NCBI GenBank assembly: GCA_910584495.1
Contig: CAJUAR010000004.1
Coordinates: 1-64,000, forward strand
Direction of reading: 5' to 3'
Source of the DNA: an uncultured Muribaculaceae bacterium
GTDB lineage: Bacteria > Bacteroidota > Bacteroidia > Bacteroidales > Muribaculaceae
Length of the DNA: 64,000 bases
The notes under the pieces were generated by a model. It was given only the letters and a program-made list of their open reading frames with translations. It was not told the DNA's origin and ran no database searches. The position numbers and the translations under genes are program-made. Positions 45,457 to 55,551 of the stretch are shown here, one piece after another. Position 1 is the stretch's first letter. Each line of letters begins with the position of its first letter.

Positions 45457-47514
45457 TTATTGTGCAGCAGAGCCTTGTGGCTGCGAGGCCTGGGCAGCCC
45501 TTGGTGTGGAATTTTGCACCGGGTAGGCAATGCGCGAGTGATAGATGGTCATCAGTCGCTTGATAAAAGTTTCTTTAATTTTCGACACATCACGGAATTC
45601 GAGCGACGATTCGTTGTGGAGACCATCGGCAATCTGGCCGTCGATAATGCGGTTCACAAGCTCGGTAATTGCCTCGCGAGTGTGCTCTTTGAGCGAGCGG
45701 CTGGCAGCCTCGATGGAATCGGCCATCATCATAATCGATGTTTCGCGGCTGCGTGGATTGGGACCGGGATAGGTGAAGGGCGTTTTGTCGATTTCCTCTC
45801 CCTGATGCTTCTCGCTGTACTTAATAAAAAAGTACTTGGCCATACCGGCACCGTGGTGCTCGCGGATAAAGCTCTTTATAACCTCGGGCAGGCCGGCCTT
45901 GTCGGCAAGCTGCAGACCGTCGGAAACGTGGCTGATCACAATTTGTGCACTGCGTTCGGACGGCAGGGCATCGTGCGGGTTAGCCCCATGCTGATTCTCG
46001 GTGAAGAAGGCGGGGTTGCAGAGTTTGCCAATGTCGTGGTACAATGCACCGGCGCGAACAAGCTGCACGTTGGCCCCTATGCTCATTGCGGCATCACTGG
46101 CAAGGTTGCTCACCGCAATAGCATGCTGGAATGTGCCCGGACATTCAGAGGACAGACGCATCAGCAAGGGATTGTTGATATCGGCAAGCTCGACAAGTGT
46201 GACAACCGACATGAAGCCGAACAGCCGCTCGACGGCAAACATCAGGATGTAGGCCGTGGAGGTGAGCAGTGCGTTAGTGGCCAGAAATACCACCATGTGC
46301 CAGGTAAAACCTTCGAAGGAACCGTTCATCATAAGGTCCAGGAAAGTGTAGGCGGCAATGTAGGAAACGGCAACAACAAAGGCTGTGCGTAACAACTGGG
46401 AGCGACGGCTGAGTTCTCGCAGCGAGAACACCGTAGCGGCGGCAGCGCAGAACTGGAGGAGGAGAAATTCGAGCGCAAAAGTCGTAACACCGGCGCACAC
46501 CAGCGACAAAACGCCGGTGACAAACAAAGCCGTACGCCCGTCGAAGAACACGAGCACGAGAATGGGAACTATCATCATCGGGGCTATATACAAGCCATTG
46601 GCGTAGAAATAGTTGAGTCCAACAGCCAAGAGGAAGAAAACAACCACCAGCAGATAGATGAACAGCAAGGCCCGGAAGTTGTTGTATATGGCGGGAACAA
46701 AGAAAAAGAAATAGAGCATCATCGCCGCCAGAAGCAAGCCCACGTAGCCCACCTGTCCTATTACCATGAGCACACTGTTTTGGTTCTGGCTGGTGTTCAT
46801 CTGGGCGAGCATGCCCTCGTAGGTCTTCAGGTTTGTATAATCCTGCGAACTAATAATTGCTCCTTTATCGATTATGGTCTGGCCTTGAAGAATGATGCCG
46901 CGGTCGGCGGTGAGCGTCAGATAGTCGTATTGGTAGTGGCGATGGCTCTCTTCGTCGTCGCGTATATAATTGGGACGCAGCAGATTTTGGAGGTTTGCCT
47001 TCACAAAATATTGGTGAAGAGCACTGTCGGCAATTGTGGAATCGAGCTGCAGATATACATCTCGCGGCGAGTTGAACGACGATGTAGGCATCTCGCTGAG
47101 AATGTTCTTTTCCAGAAGGCGCACTTTTTTGAGGCGACCGGAAGCTATTTCGTCCTTGGTGCTCATGTCCACCACTCCGGCAGCATAAATTTTACGCAAC
47201 TCATTGCCCAGTTCGTTGCGCAGCTTGGCAGGCTTCGATTCGGGCAGACGAGCCACTATAGTGTCGATAAGCAATTGGTTAAGTCCATAGATGGGCACAA
47301 AACGGGCATCGAGGCTGTCGCGCACAGTGATGAGCGTGGCCGAATCGGGATGGATTGGAATGTCGAAAGGAGCGATGAGCTTGGTATAGTTCCACGGACG
47401 GCCCTCTTCGTAGATAAAACGGTTTGCTTCGGGATGGGGATAGAAATAGACAATAACCACACATGCCGCGAGGGCAAGCAGTATTTTATCCCATATAGAT
47501 TTTTTTCCTTTCAT
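45457..47514 (-). CDS. 7TM-HD phosphohydrolase (PgpH-like c-di-AMP phosphodiesterase)
   Basis: 685 aa. One N-terminal helix (about 10-28), an extracytoplasmic 7TMR-HDED sensor domain (about 30-260), seven membrane helices (about 265-470) and a cytoplasmic HD domain with FQHAIAVSNLASDA, ALYHDIGKL, NPHDALPSERSAQIVISH and REHHG. PgpH enzymes hydrolyse c-di-AMP and, in Firmicutes, are inhibited by ppGpp. It starts 18 nt after the RelA/SpoT stop and is followed by porW after 26 nt. Activity on c-di-AMP is inferred from domain order; no diadenylate cyclase lies in the window. Confidence 0.88.
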   Translation of the reverse strand: MKGKKSIWDKILLALAACVVIVYFYPHPEANRFIYEEGRPWNYTKLIAPFDIPIHPDSATLITVRDSLDARFVPIYGLNQLLIDTIVARLPESKPAKLRNELGNELRKIYAAGVVDMSTKDEIASGRLKKVRLLEKNILSEMPTSSFNSPRDVYLQLDSTIADSALHQYFVKANLQNLLRPNYIRDDEESHRHYQYDYLTLTADRGIILQGQTIIDKGAIISSQDYTNLKTYEGMLAQMNTSQNQNSVLMVIGQVGYVGLLLAAMMLYFFFFVPAIYNNFRALLFIYLLVVVFFLLAVGLNYFYANGLYIAPMMIVPILVLVFFDGRTALFVTGVLSLVCAGVTTFALEFLLLQFCAAAATVFSLRELSRRSQLLRTAFVVAVSYIAAYTFLDLMMNGSFEGFTWHMVVFLATNALLTSTAYILMFAVERLFGFMSVVTLVELADINNPLLMRLSSECPGTFQHAIAVSNLASDAAMSIGANVQLVRAGALYHDIGKLCNPAFFTENQHGANPHDALPSERSAQIVISHVSDGLQLADKAGLPEVIKSFIREHHGAGMAKYFFIKYSEKHQGEEIDKTPFTYPGPNPRSRETSIMMMADSIEAASRSLKEHTREAITELVNRIIDGQIADGLHNESSLEFRDVSKIKETFIKRLMTIYHSRIAYPVQNSTPRAAQASQPQGSAAQ

Positions 47515-47532
47515 TTTAGGTTGAATTGCTGA

Positions 47533-49818
47533 TTAGTCTACTACTCTCTGCGCCCTTGTGACGCCTTGAATAGCTTTAGTTCGTTCGCACAAGGCATTGA
47601 CCACCTCTGCATCGGAAACACGCACCCACAAGTCGGCGCGAAACACTTCGCCGCTGGCCTCGATGTTGAGCTTGCGCATGTCAATTCCAAGATGGGTTGA
47701 AATGAGTTGTGTAATTTCTTGCAGTATCCCACGTCGGTCGACCCCCTCAATGTGCACCTGGGCAACAAATCGTCGGTCGCTCTCGGCATCCCACTCTGTA
47801 GCTACAATACGCTGGCCATAGCCGGCTTTTAGCAGCTGAGCCGCCGGGCAGTCGAGCGAATGGATTTCCACCACACCGTCGTCGGCCACAAAGCCCATCA
47901 CATCGTCGCCGGGAATAGGGTTACAGCAAGCCGGCAGGCGGTAGTTGTCGCCGTCGGGCCCGCTGTGGAGGTGATAGACTTGCTTGGTGTTGACAGGCTG
48001 AGGAGCAGGTGCGGCCTCATCGGTTTTATCGGCTTTGTCGTTCCTTCCCGGTGTGAGCACGGCAGGAGTCATTTTCTTGCCTATGGTCAGAATCTTGCTC
48101 AGGATACCCTTGCCTGAGCTTTGCGAGGCGGCCTTGCGCAATGGTTTGAGCAGATAGTCGCCAAGCACAATTTCCTCGGCTCCGAGCTGATAGCACAGGT
48201 CGTCGCGATTACAAACGTGGTACAGACCTTGGAGCTTGGTAATCACAAGGTTGCTATCGGGAATGTCATTCGATTTGAGCCAGTCGGAGAGCATGGCATT
48301 TCCTTTTGCAATCATGGGCTGGCGCAGGGCTCTCAAACCCTTGCGCAGACGTGTTCGCGCTTTGGCAGTCACCATGTTCGCGGCCCATTCAGCCTGTGCA
48401 ATCTGATTTTTGGAGGTGAGCACCTCCACCTGGTCGCCGCTGTGCAGCTCATGCTGCAAGGACACCAGTTTATGGTTCACTTTCGCCGCGATGGCATGCA
48501 TGCCAATTTCGGAATGAAGGTAGAAGGCAAGGTCGAGCACCGAGGCTCCGGCAGGAAGCGTGACAAGCTCGCCGGCAGGAGTGAAAACGACAATCTCTGA
48601 TGCAAAGAGGTTGAGTTTGAGCGTATTGAGAAAGTCTATAGCACTCGGTTCGGGATTATCGAGAATATCCTTGATGGTTTTGAGCCATGCATCGAGCTCG
48701 GTTTCTTCCTCGCCCTCGCCTATTTTATACTTCCAGTGGGCAGCAAAACCTTTTTCGGCAATTTCATCCATTCTCCGCGAGCGAATCTGCACTTCCACCC
48801 AGTTTCCGTCCGGTCCCATCACCGTGAGGTGAAGAGCCTGATATCCGTTGGCCTTGGGCGTTACAATCCAGTCGCGTGTGCGCGATGGATGAAGCTGGTA
48901 TATATCGGTAATAGCAGAATATATCGTCCAGCATATGCCCTTCTCTTTGCTTTGGTCGTCACATTCAAAGACAATGCGCATGGCATATAGGTCGTAGACC
49001 TCCTCAAAGGGCAAATGCTTGCGTTCCATCTTTTTATAGATGGAATAAATAGATTTGAGGCGAGCCTTTGCCTCGTATTTCAGCCCCATGGCATCGAGTT
49101 TGGCAAGGATGGGGGCAGAAAAGTCGGTATAAACCTCGGCACGACGCAGCTGCGTGGCCTTGATTTTATCCTCTATTTCGTGGTAAATATCGGGATGCTC
49201 GTGCTTGAAACTGAGATTCTCCAGTTCTGTCTTGATTTCGAACAGCCCCAGACGGTGTGCAAGAGGAGCATAGACATAAAGCGTCTCGCCGGCAATTTTA
49301 TAGCGCTTGTTCGGAGCCATGGAGCCGAGTGTGCGCATGTTGTGGAGGCGGTCGGCCATTTTGATGAGCACCACGCGGATGTCGTCGCTCATGGTGAGCA
49401 GCAACTTTCGGAAGTTCTCGGCCTGAGCCGAAGCCTTATCACCGAAAATGCCGCCCGAAATCTTGGTCAGACCCTCGACAAGCTGGGCTATCTTGTCGCC
49501 GAAATGCTGACGGATGTCCTCCACGGTATAGTCCGTGTCCTCCACCACATCGTGCAGCAGGGCAGCGCATATCGACGTAGAGCCCAGACCTATTTCCTGG
49601 CATACAATCTGGGCAACCGCTATGGGGTGCATAATATATGGCTCGCCCGAACGACGTCGGACACCATGGTGTGCCTCCTTCGCAAACCGAAAGGCACGCT
49701 CTATTATTTCCACCTTTTTGCGGTGGTTGCTGCTCAGATAGGTGTCCAGCAAATGTGCATAGGCATCGCTGATCATCTTCTCGTCTTTGTTGGCATCGTA
49801 TTTAAGTTCCTGTTCCAT
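47533..49818 (-). CDS. relA/spoT: Bifunctional (p)ppGpp synthetase/hydrolase
   Basis: 761 aa, Rel/SpoT long form. Hydrolase HD domain with MHPIAVAQIV and ALLHDVVEDTDYT (His89-Asp90) intact; synthetase domain with KARLKSIYSIYKKM, VYDLYAMRIVFE and TPKANGYQALHLTVMG; TGS domain from about 395 (VVFTPAGELVTLPAGASVLD); zinc-finger-like and ACT domains at the C-terminus (RRGILQEITQLI). Both activities are likely functional. The ATG at 49818 is chosen because the upstream frame crosses the promoter. It heads the operon with the 7TM-HD and porW genes. Confidence 0.95.
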   Translation of the reverse strand: MEQELKYDANKDEKMISDAYAHLLDTYLSSNHRKKVEIIERAFRFAKEAHHGVRRRSGEPYIMHPIAVAQIVCQEIGLGSTSICAALLHDVVEDTDYTVEDIRQHFGDKIAQLVEGLTKISGGIFGDKASAQAENFRKLLLTMSDDIRVVLIKMADRLHNMRTLGSMAPNKRYKIAGETLYVYAPLAHRLGLFEIKTELENLSFKHEHPDIYHEIEDKIKATQLRRAEVYTDFSAPILAKLDAMGLKYEAKARLKSIYSIYKKMERKHLPFEEVYDLYAMRIVFECDDQSKEKGICWTIYSAITDIYQLHPSRTRDWIVTPKANGYQALHLTVMGPDGNWVEVQIRSRRMDEIAEKGFAAHWKYKIGEGEEETELDAWLKTIKDILDNPEPSAIDFLNTLKLNLFASEIVVFTPAGELVTLPAGASVLDLAFYLHSEIGMHAIAAKVNHKLVSLQHELHSGDQVEVLTSKNQIAQAEWAANMVTAKARTRLRKGLRALRQPMIAKGNAMLSDWLKSNDIPDSNLVITKLQGLYHVCNRDDLCYQLGAEEIVLGDYLLKPLRKAASQSSGKGILSKILTIGKKMTPAVLTPGRNDKADKTDEAAPAPQPVNTKQVYHLHSGPDGDNYRLPACCNPIPGDDVMGFVADDGVVEIHSLDCPAAQLLKAGYGQRIVATEWDAESDRRFVAQVHIEGVDRRGILQEITQLISTHLGIDMRKLNIEASGEVFRADLWVRVSDAEVVNALCERTKAIQGVTRAQRVVD

Positions 49819-49861
49819 CCGCGCTGTGTTTGAAAGCAAAAGCTCGTAGACGAATATTTTA

Positions 49862-49869
49862 CAAAAATA
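49862..49869 (-). promoter_or_regulatory. -7 box of the rel-HD-porW operon
   Basis: Minus-strand TATTTTTG about 44 nt upstream of the ATG at 49818; no other good -7 box was seen within the operon, supporting one transcript. Confidence 0.5.
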
Positions 49870-49964
49870 CAACTTTTTCTCTCAAACGTCCAAATTTTTA
49901 ACAAATCAGGATGAATGTAACATAATACACACTGCAAAATTTGTTTTCATTGTGCGGTTTTTCG

Positions 49965-49972
49965 TACTTTTG
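49965..49972 (+). promoter_or_regulatory. -7 box of the radical SAM maturase gene
   Basis: TACTTTTG, 18 nt before the ATG at 49990; it overlaps an upstream GTG that would otherwise be read as the start. Confidence 0.6.
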
Positions 49973-49989
49973 TGCTTCCGAAAAAGACT

Positions 49990-51222
49990 ATGGAAAATTT
50001 CATCACACCCTTTGCCCATCCGCTTTATATCATGACCAAGGCCGCAGGCTCGTCGTGCAACCTGGCATGCAAATATTGCTACTACCTTGAGAAAAACAAT
50101 CTATACAAGGACAAACAGCCCGACCGACGGTTTATCCTCACCGACGAGTTGCTCGAAAAGTTCATCAAGATGTATATCGAATCGCAGTCCATGCCACAGG
50201 TGCTGTTCTGCTGGCATGGCGGCGAATCGCTGATGCGGCCCTTGTCGTTCTATAAAAAAGTGGTGGAGCTGCAGCGCAAATATGCCGGAGGCCGCATTAT
50301 CGACAACACCATCCAGACCAACGGCACGCTGCTAAACGACGAATGGTGCCGTTTTTTCAGAGACAACAACTGGCTGGTGGGTGTGTCGGTCGACGGACCG
50401 CAGGAGTTCCACGACGAATATCGAAGGAACAAAATCGGGGCCCCGTCGTTCCACAAGGTGATGCAGGGCATCAACCTGCTCAAAAAACACAACGTGGAAT
50501 GGAACGCACTGGCTGTGGTGAACGATTTCAATGCCGACTATCCGCTTGACTTCTATCACTTTTTCAAAGAAATAGAGTGCCGTTACATCCAGTTCTCCCC
50601 CATTGTTGAGCGCATCATTCCGCGCAAGGACGGACGCTACTTGGCATCGCCCATGGATGACAAAAACGTGCCCCTTGCCGATTTCTCGGTGTCGCCGCAG
50701 CAGTGGGGAAACTTTCTGTGCACACTTTTCGACGAGTGGGTGAAAAACGATGTGGGGCAATATTTCATTCAGATTTTCGATGCCACACTGGCAAACTGGG
50801 TTGGCGAGCAACCAGGCGTGTGCAGCATGGCACGCACCTGCGGTCATGCCGGAGTGATGGAATACAACGGCGATGTCTACTCGTGCGACCACTTTGTATT
50901 CCCTGAATACAAGCTGGGCAACATACGCACCCACACACTTGTGGAAATGATGTTCAGCGACCGTCAGCAACAGTTCGGCAATGACAAATATGCCAAACTG
51001 CCCCATCAATGCCTGCGCTGCAAATATCTCTTTGCCTGCAACGGCGAATGTCCCAAAAACCGTTTTGCCACCACCGCCGACGGCGAGCCGGGCCTCAACT
51101 ACCTATGCGCAGGCTACAGGCAGTTCTTTGAACACGTGGCCCCCTATATGGACTTTATGGCCAACGAGCTCAAAAATCAGCGCCCGCCGGCCAATGTGAT
51201 GAATTTTAACCCACCTTGTTAA
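49990..51222 (+). CDS. Anaerobic sulfatase-maturating enzyme-like radical SAM protein
   Basis: 410 aa. The radical SAM cluster motif CNLACKYCYY is near residue 24, GSS upstream of it is typical of anSME, and FCWHGGESL is the GGE motif. The SPASM domain supplies auxiliary cluster ligands: CSMARTCGHAG, GDVYSCDHFVFPE, LRCKYLFACNGECPKNRF. anSMEs convert a Ser or Cys of sulfatases into formylglycine. No FGly-type sulfatase occurs in the window; clients must lie elsewhere, or it modifies another peptide. Confidence 0.92.
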   Translation: MENFITPFAHPLYIMTKAAGSSCNLACKYCYYLEKNNLYKDKQPDRRFILTDELLEKFIKMYIESQSMPQVLFCWHGGESLMRPLSFYKKVVELQRKYAGGRIIDNTIQTNGTLLNDEWCRFFRDNNWLVGVSVDGPQEFHDEYRRNKIGAPSFHKVMQGINLLKKHNVEWNALAVVNDFNADYPLDFYHFFKEIECRYIQFSPIVERIIPRKDGRYLASPMDDKNVPLADFSVSPQQWGNFLCTLFDEWVKNDVGQYFIQIFDATLANWVGEQPGVCSMARTCGHAGVMEYNGDVYSCDHFVFPEYKLGNIRTHTLVEMMFSDRQQQFGNDKYAKLPHQCLRCKYLFACNGECPKNRFATTADGEPGLNYLCAGYRQFFEHVAPYMDFMANELKNQRPPANVMNFNPPC

Positions 51223-51228
51223 ACTTAG

Positions 51229-53592
51229 CTATTCGTTCCTGAGATAGACAATTGGATTGGTACGTGCTACGCTTAGGCTTGCACCTATCACTACGAGCAT
51301 GAGAACCACAAGGATGGCAGCAAGGGTGAGTAGCAAGGGGACGGGGTTCATGCCCGCTTGTTCGGTGAACTGCGAAACCCATTCTTTCCCAATGATATAG
51401 GCTCCGACTCCTCCGACCAAGAGCGAGGGGACTGCCACCTTGGCAACATCGGCACAGAACATGCGCAGAATCGAAGCCACACTCATGCCGTTAACCTTGC
51501 GCACGGCAATTTCCTTGGCACGGCTCCTGACCTCGTCGGCGGCATACCCGACCAGACCAATAAGGGTGATGAGAATGATGACTATGCCGGCAATCATCAC
51601 CGACGAACCAAAGCGGCGAATAGGCTGGTTTGCTGCATCGATTTTCGATTTGACCGTTACCAAGGTCACATCTCCGCCGGGGAACATGGAATCAATCACG
51701 GACCGGACTTCGGCAAGCGAGGCTTCGTTCATATCGTGGAAACGGACGTAGAGATTCACCAAGTTTCGGGACGAGGGGAATATGACAGCCGCACGCATGT
51801 CGGCATAGTCGAGGTTGAAACCGTTGCGTTTCAACTCGCGCACAACACCCACAATTTCAAATTCTACCGTGCCGTTATCGCTATGTTCGGTAATTTTCAC
51901 TGTCTTCCCAACAATATCGTTGTCTTCTTCTCCGGAAATTTTATGATAAGTTTCGATAAAACGCTCATCAACAACGATTTTGCGCGACACTGTATCAGTG
52001 ACAGCATCGAAAGGCCGGCCCTGCACAAACTCCATGCCCATGACCTCGAAAATATCGGGATTAACTTCGTAACAATCGGCAATATTCACTTGTTTCTCAT
52101 AGTCGTCGGTCCAGACATTGTTGCCCGAAGCTCTTCCTGTGTAATCCTGATAGGCCGTCGACACCCCTGCCACACAGCTTAGATGCCGCAGTTCTTCCAC
52201 AAGCTTGCCTCGTTGGCTTGGGTCGATGCGGTGGAGGCTTGCTGTAGCAAGGTTCTTATAGTCATAGCCTATGTCGGTCGTATTCAGATGGGCGTACTGC
52301 CGTCCTACCACCACAAGGAGGCAGAAAAGGAAAGCCGAGGCAAAGAACTGAACAGCAAGCATGGCCAACTTCCATGTCCTGCGGCTACCGGTGTGCCGAC
52401 GAAAAGCCTGTGTGACAGGTGTGTGGCAATACATCCATGCCGGAACAACACCCGTTATGAAAAGCAGAAGCAGACAGATGCCCAGGCCTATGAGCCAGAA
52501 CTTGTTGTTGGCAAGCATATCGCTGGCAGCGGCTCCAAGCAGTTGTTCACATTCCGCCGCCAGGGAGGCAACAATCACCGCAGCCATGCCGAGCGAAATG
52601 AGCATGAACACAAGGCTTTCGCCCACCACCATGCCGAAGATGTGTCGGCGCGAAGTACCATAACATTTGCGCACAGCCATTTCCTTAGCCCGCCATTGCA
52701 TCTGTGCAAGGACGATGAGCAGATAGTTCAGAGCCGAACTGGCAAGAATGATGAGGGCCAAAATGCCGATGACCCAGTTCATGGTCTGCACCCCGGGCAT
52801 TGAGGTGTAATAGCCTAACAGCGGTTTGATGGGAATATCGTAATTGGAGCGTTCAAGATCCTCTTTGTCAATATTTTCCTCCAACATACGCCGGATATAA
52901 GGTTTGACCTCTTCGGGCTTGGCACCGGGCATCAGGCGCGCATAGCTGCGATACCTGTCGTTGCCTATCCAATTTTCGCGGCCATCGTAGGATATATATG
53001 GCAAAGTGCTCAATGACATATAGATGCCATTCTCAAACGTGGAATTGGTATTGAAGTCCTCGTAGACACCGCCCACGACTACCGAACGGTCCATTCCGAA
53101 ATCGGGCGACACAAGACGCATGCCCACCACATCTCCGCCGATTTTTTCGGCCAATGAGCGTGGAATCATACACGACCACGCCACCTCCAATGCCTCTGCG
53201 GCATTACCGGCAACAATGGGTCGCGGAATGACGGTAAAAAACGAGCTGTCGGCCATCTCGAGGTCGGGCACCGTAAAGCTGCGGCCATCGGGAGTGAGCA
53301 CCGTCATCTCGCCAAATACCATGGTCCGACGAGTGGCACTCTCCACCATCGGAGCATAACGTTTCACGCCCGGGGCTATGGCTCCAGCCGTCTGGTCATA
53401 TTCCATATACTCACCATTCATTTCGATACTCTCCATGAGCATGTAGATGCGCTCCGAGCCATCGATAAAGGCATCGATAGTTTGTTCGAAATAAACCTTC
53501 GCCACAAGAAGCATGCCTATGGCCATGCCCATGGCAAGACAAAACACCTTGATGATGTTCCGTCGGAAATCGGATGTAAAGAACTTGAACAT
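51229..53592 (-). CDS. ABC transporter permease with two FtsX/MacB domains
   Basis: 787 aa: an N-terminal helix followed by a MacB-type periplasmic domain (about 40-260), a three-helix FtsX core (about 280-400), then a second periplasmic domain (about 440-650) and a second FtsX core (about 665-787). The two RAKEMAVRKCYGTSRRHIFGM and RAKEIAVRKVNGMSVASILRM segments mark the repeated cores. Together with the ATPase, HlyD and TolC genes upstream it forms a tripartite efflux or extrusion machine. The 3' end meets the convergent maturase gene with a 6-nt gap. Confidence 0.92.
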   Translation of the reverse strand: MFKFFTSDFRRNIIKVFCLAMGMAIGMLLVAKVYFEQTIDAFIDGSERIYMLMESIEMNGEYMEYDQTAGAIAPGVKRYAPMVESATRRTMVFGEMTVLTPDGRSFTVPDLEMADSSFFTVIPRPIVAGNAAEALEVAWSCMIPRSLAEKIGGDVVGMRLVSPDFGMDRSVVVGGVYEDFNTNSTFENGIYMSLSTLPYISYDGRENWIGNDRYRSYARLMPGAKPEEVKPYIRRMLEENIDKEDLERSNYDIPIKPLLGYYTSMPGVQTMNWVIGILALIILASSALNYLLIVLAQMQWRAKEMAVRKCYGTSRRHIFGMVVGESLVFMLISLGMAAVIVASLAAECEQLLGAAASDMLANNKFWLIGLGICLLLLFITGVVPAWMYCHTPVTQAFRRHTGSRRTWKLAMLAVQFFASAFLFCLLVVVGRQYAHLNTTDIGYDYKNLATASLHRIDPSQRGKLVEELRHLSCVAGVSTAYQDYTGRASGNNVWTDDYEKQVNIADCYEVNPDIFEVMGMEFVQGRPFDAVTDTVSRKIVVDERFIETYHKISGEEDNDIVGKTVKITEHSDNGTVEFEIVGVVRELKRNGFNLDYADMRAAVIFPSSRNLVNLYVRFHDMNEASLAEVRSVIDSMFPGGDVTLVTVKSKIDAANQPIRRFGSSVMIAGIVIILITLIGLVGYAADEVRSRAKEIAVRKVNGMSVASILRMFCADVAKVAVPSLLVGGVGAYIIGKEWVSQFTEQAGMNPVPLLLTLAAILVVLMLVVIGASLSVARTNPIVYLRNE

Positions 53593-53598
53593 GGTCGT

Positions 53599-54282
53599 TT
53601 ACATTTTATTGTTGAGACTGTCCACAATCTGACCGTCGAAAAGGTTGATGATACGGTCGGCATGGGCGGCATCCTTTTGCGAGTGCGTGACCATGACAAT
53701 AGTGGCACCGCCGCGATGCAGTTCGTCGAGCAGAGCCATCACCTCGGCACCGTTCTTGGAATCGAGATTACCCGTCGGTTCGTCGGCGAGGATAAGGCTC
53801 GGATTCGACACCACGGCACGTGCTATGGCCACACGCTGCTGCTGGCCGCCGCTCAGCTGCGAGGGGTAATGACGGCTGCGGTGTGCAATACCCATACGGT
53901 CCATGATTTCGGCCACACGCTGCTCTTTTTCCTTTTTCGACAATTTCCGGCTGTTGAGCGGCAGCATAATGTTGTCCTTCACATTGAGCATGTCTATAAG
54001 GTTGAAAGCCTGGAAGATGAAGCCTATCTTGCCCTTGCGGTAGTCGGCACGTTCGCTCTCGCGGAGCTTGCCCACCTCGCTGCCGTCGAAAAGATAACTG
54101 CCGCCTGTGGGGCTGTCGAGCAGTCCCAAAATGTTGAGCAAGGTCGACTTTCCACAGCCCGACGGACCCATAATGGCCACAAACTCGCCTTCGTCGATAG
54201 TCAGCGACACTTTGTTGAGAGCCACGGTTTCAACCGTCTCGGCCCGGAATACTTTTTCTAAGTTTTTGATTTCAATCTTCAT
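53599..54282 (-). CDS. ABC transporter ATPase (LolD/MacB type)
   Basis: 227 aa. Walker A GPSGCGKST near residue 38, signature LSGGQQQRVAIARA, Walker B LILADEPTG and a switch His in VTHS. It powers the permease encoded 6 nt downstream. The ATG at 54282 is preferred to an upstream TTG. Cytoplasmic face of the inner membrane. Confidence 0.96.
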   Translation of the reverse strand: MKIEIKNLEKVFRAETVETVALNKVSLTIDEGEFVAIMGPSGCGKSTLLNILGLLDSPTGGSYLFDGSEVGKLRESERADYRKGKIGFIFQAFNLIDMLNVKDNIMLPLNSRKLSKKEKEQRVAEIMDRMGIAHRSRHYPSQLSGGQQQRVAIARAVVSNPSLILADEPTGNLDSKNGAEVMALLDELHRGGATIVMVTHSQKDAAHADRIINLFDGQIVDSLNNKM

Positions 54283-54289
54283 AACCAAT

Positions 54290-55549
54290 TTATTTATCTA
54301 CATTCAACATTATTTTGTCGGCATTACCGAATGTGGCATAACCGCTGCTAATCACTCGTTCGCCGGGGGCAAGGCCATCGATAATCTCGTAATATTCAGG
54401 ATTCTGTCGGCCTATTTTTATTTCTCGTCTTGTTGCCGAACGTCCGTCGGGATCGACAACAAATATCCATTTACCGCCGGTGGTTTGGAAGAACGAGCCT
54501 CGCGGCAGCATGACGGCATGCACAGGGTCGCCAAGTTGCAATTTTACGGCATAGCTCTGGCCCACACGGATATTCTCAGGCACATCGCCCTTGAAAATCA
54601 AATCGGCGCGAAAACGCCCTTCGCTCACCTCGGGATATACCTTGTTCACAGTCACGCCATATGGCACATTGTTGCGCTGCAACGAACCTTCAAGACCTTT
54701 CTCAACGCGGTCGATATAGAACTCGTCGATGTTTACAGCCATCTTGTAGTCGCCCACCAGATTGATTTGGCCCACCTGCTGGCCTGAAGGGATGTTCTGC
54801 CCAAGTTCGGCTCTCAGACTGCCGAGCTGTCCGCTGTGCGAAGCTCGGACGTTGAGATTGTCGGCACGTTGGCGCACAAGGGCAAAGTTTCGCTGCATGT
54901 TGTCGAGACTTTCACGCATCATGCCCACCTGCACCGATCGGTAGAGCGAATCCTGGTAGATGCGTTCGCTCAGCAGTTTGAGTTTTTCCTCGGCAAGCTC
55001 ATAGTCCTCGCGTGCTTTGAGATATTCCTCGCGCGATGTCAGTTTCTCATCGTAGAGGGTTTTCTGCTGATTATACAAGCGGCGCATGCGGTTGGCCTCG
55101 ATGCGCCCTGCAAGAATGTCCTGTTTCAGCTGCAGACGCTCTTTTTCAAGGGCTATCTCGGTGTCGCGCAGCATGTTCTGCCGTTCGGCAAGCTGCGATT
55201 CCGAATCGAGAATCTGCTGTTGCAGGTTAGGGTTGAACAAGGTGAGAATCACATCACCGGCCTGAACAAACGAGCCTTCCTCAACCAAAATGCGCTCCAC
55301 AATTCCTGTTTCCAAGGCCGAGACCTGCACACTTGTGGCAGTCTCAACCTTGCCGGTGAGGCGTATATAGTCGTTGAAATCGCCTTCGATTACCTCACTG
55401 ATAATCAATCCTTTGTCATCACTGCGATAGACGGTAGTCGCGGCTCTGAAAAAAGCCCAGACACCTAAGGCAATAACAATAACCGCAGCAAGACCGATTA
55501 GTGCATATTTTTTCAATCGCCTGTAAGGCCGTATAATTTCTCTATCCAT
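54290..55549 (-). CDS. HlyD/MacA-type periplasmic adaptor
   Basis: 419 aa. One N-terminal membrane helix (about 15-33), a lipoyl-like half-motif (VSALETGIVERILVEEGSFVQAGDVI), a long coiled-coil hairpin (about 110-215), the second lipoyl half and beta-barrel domains, and a membrane-proximal domain. It bridges the ABC permease to the TolC-type channel encoded just upstream (2-nt gap). Confidence 0.95.
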   Translation of the reverse strand: MDREIIRPYRRLKKYALIGLAAVIVIALGVWAFFRAATTVYRSDDKGLIISEVIEGDFNDYIRLTGKVETATSVQVSALETGIVERILVEEGSFVQAGDVILTLFNPNLQQQILDSESQLAERQNMLRDTEIALEKERLQLKQDILAGRIEANRMRRLYNQQKTLYDEKLTSREEYLKAREDYELAEEKLKLLSERIYQDSLYRSVQVGMMRESLDNMQRNFALVRQRADNLNVRASHSGQLGSLRAELGQNIPSGQQVGQINLVGDYKMAVNIDEFYIDRVEKGLEGSLQRNNVPYGVTVNKVYPEVSEGRFRADLIFKGDVPENIRVGQSYAVKLQLGDPVHAVMLPRGSFFQTTGGKWIFVVDPDGRSATRREIKIGRQNPEYYEIIDGLAPGERVISSGYATFGNADKIMLNVDK

Positions 55550-55551
55550 AA

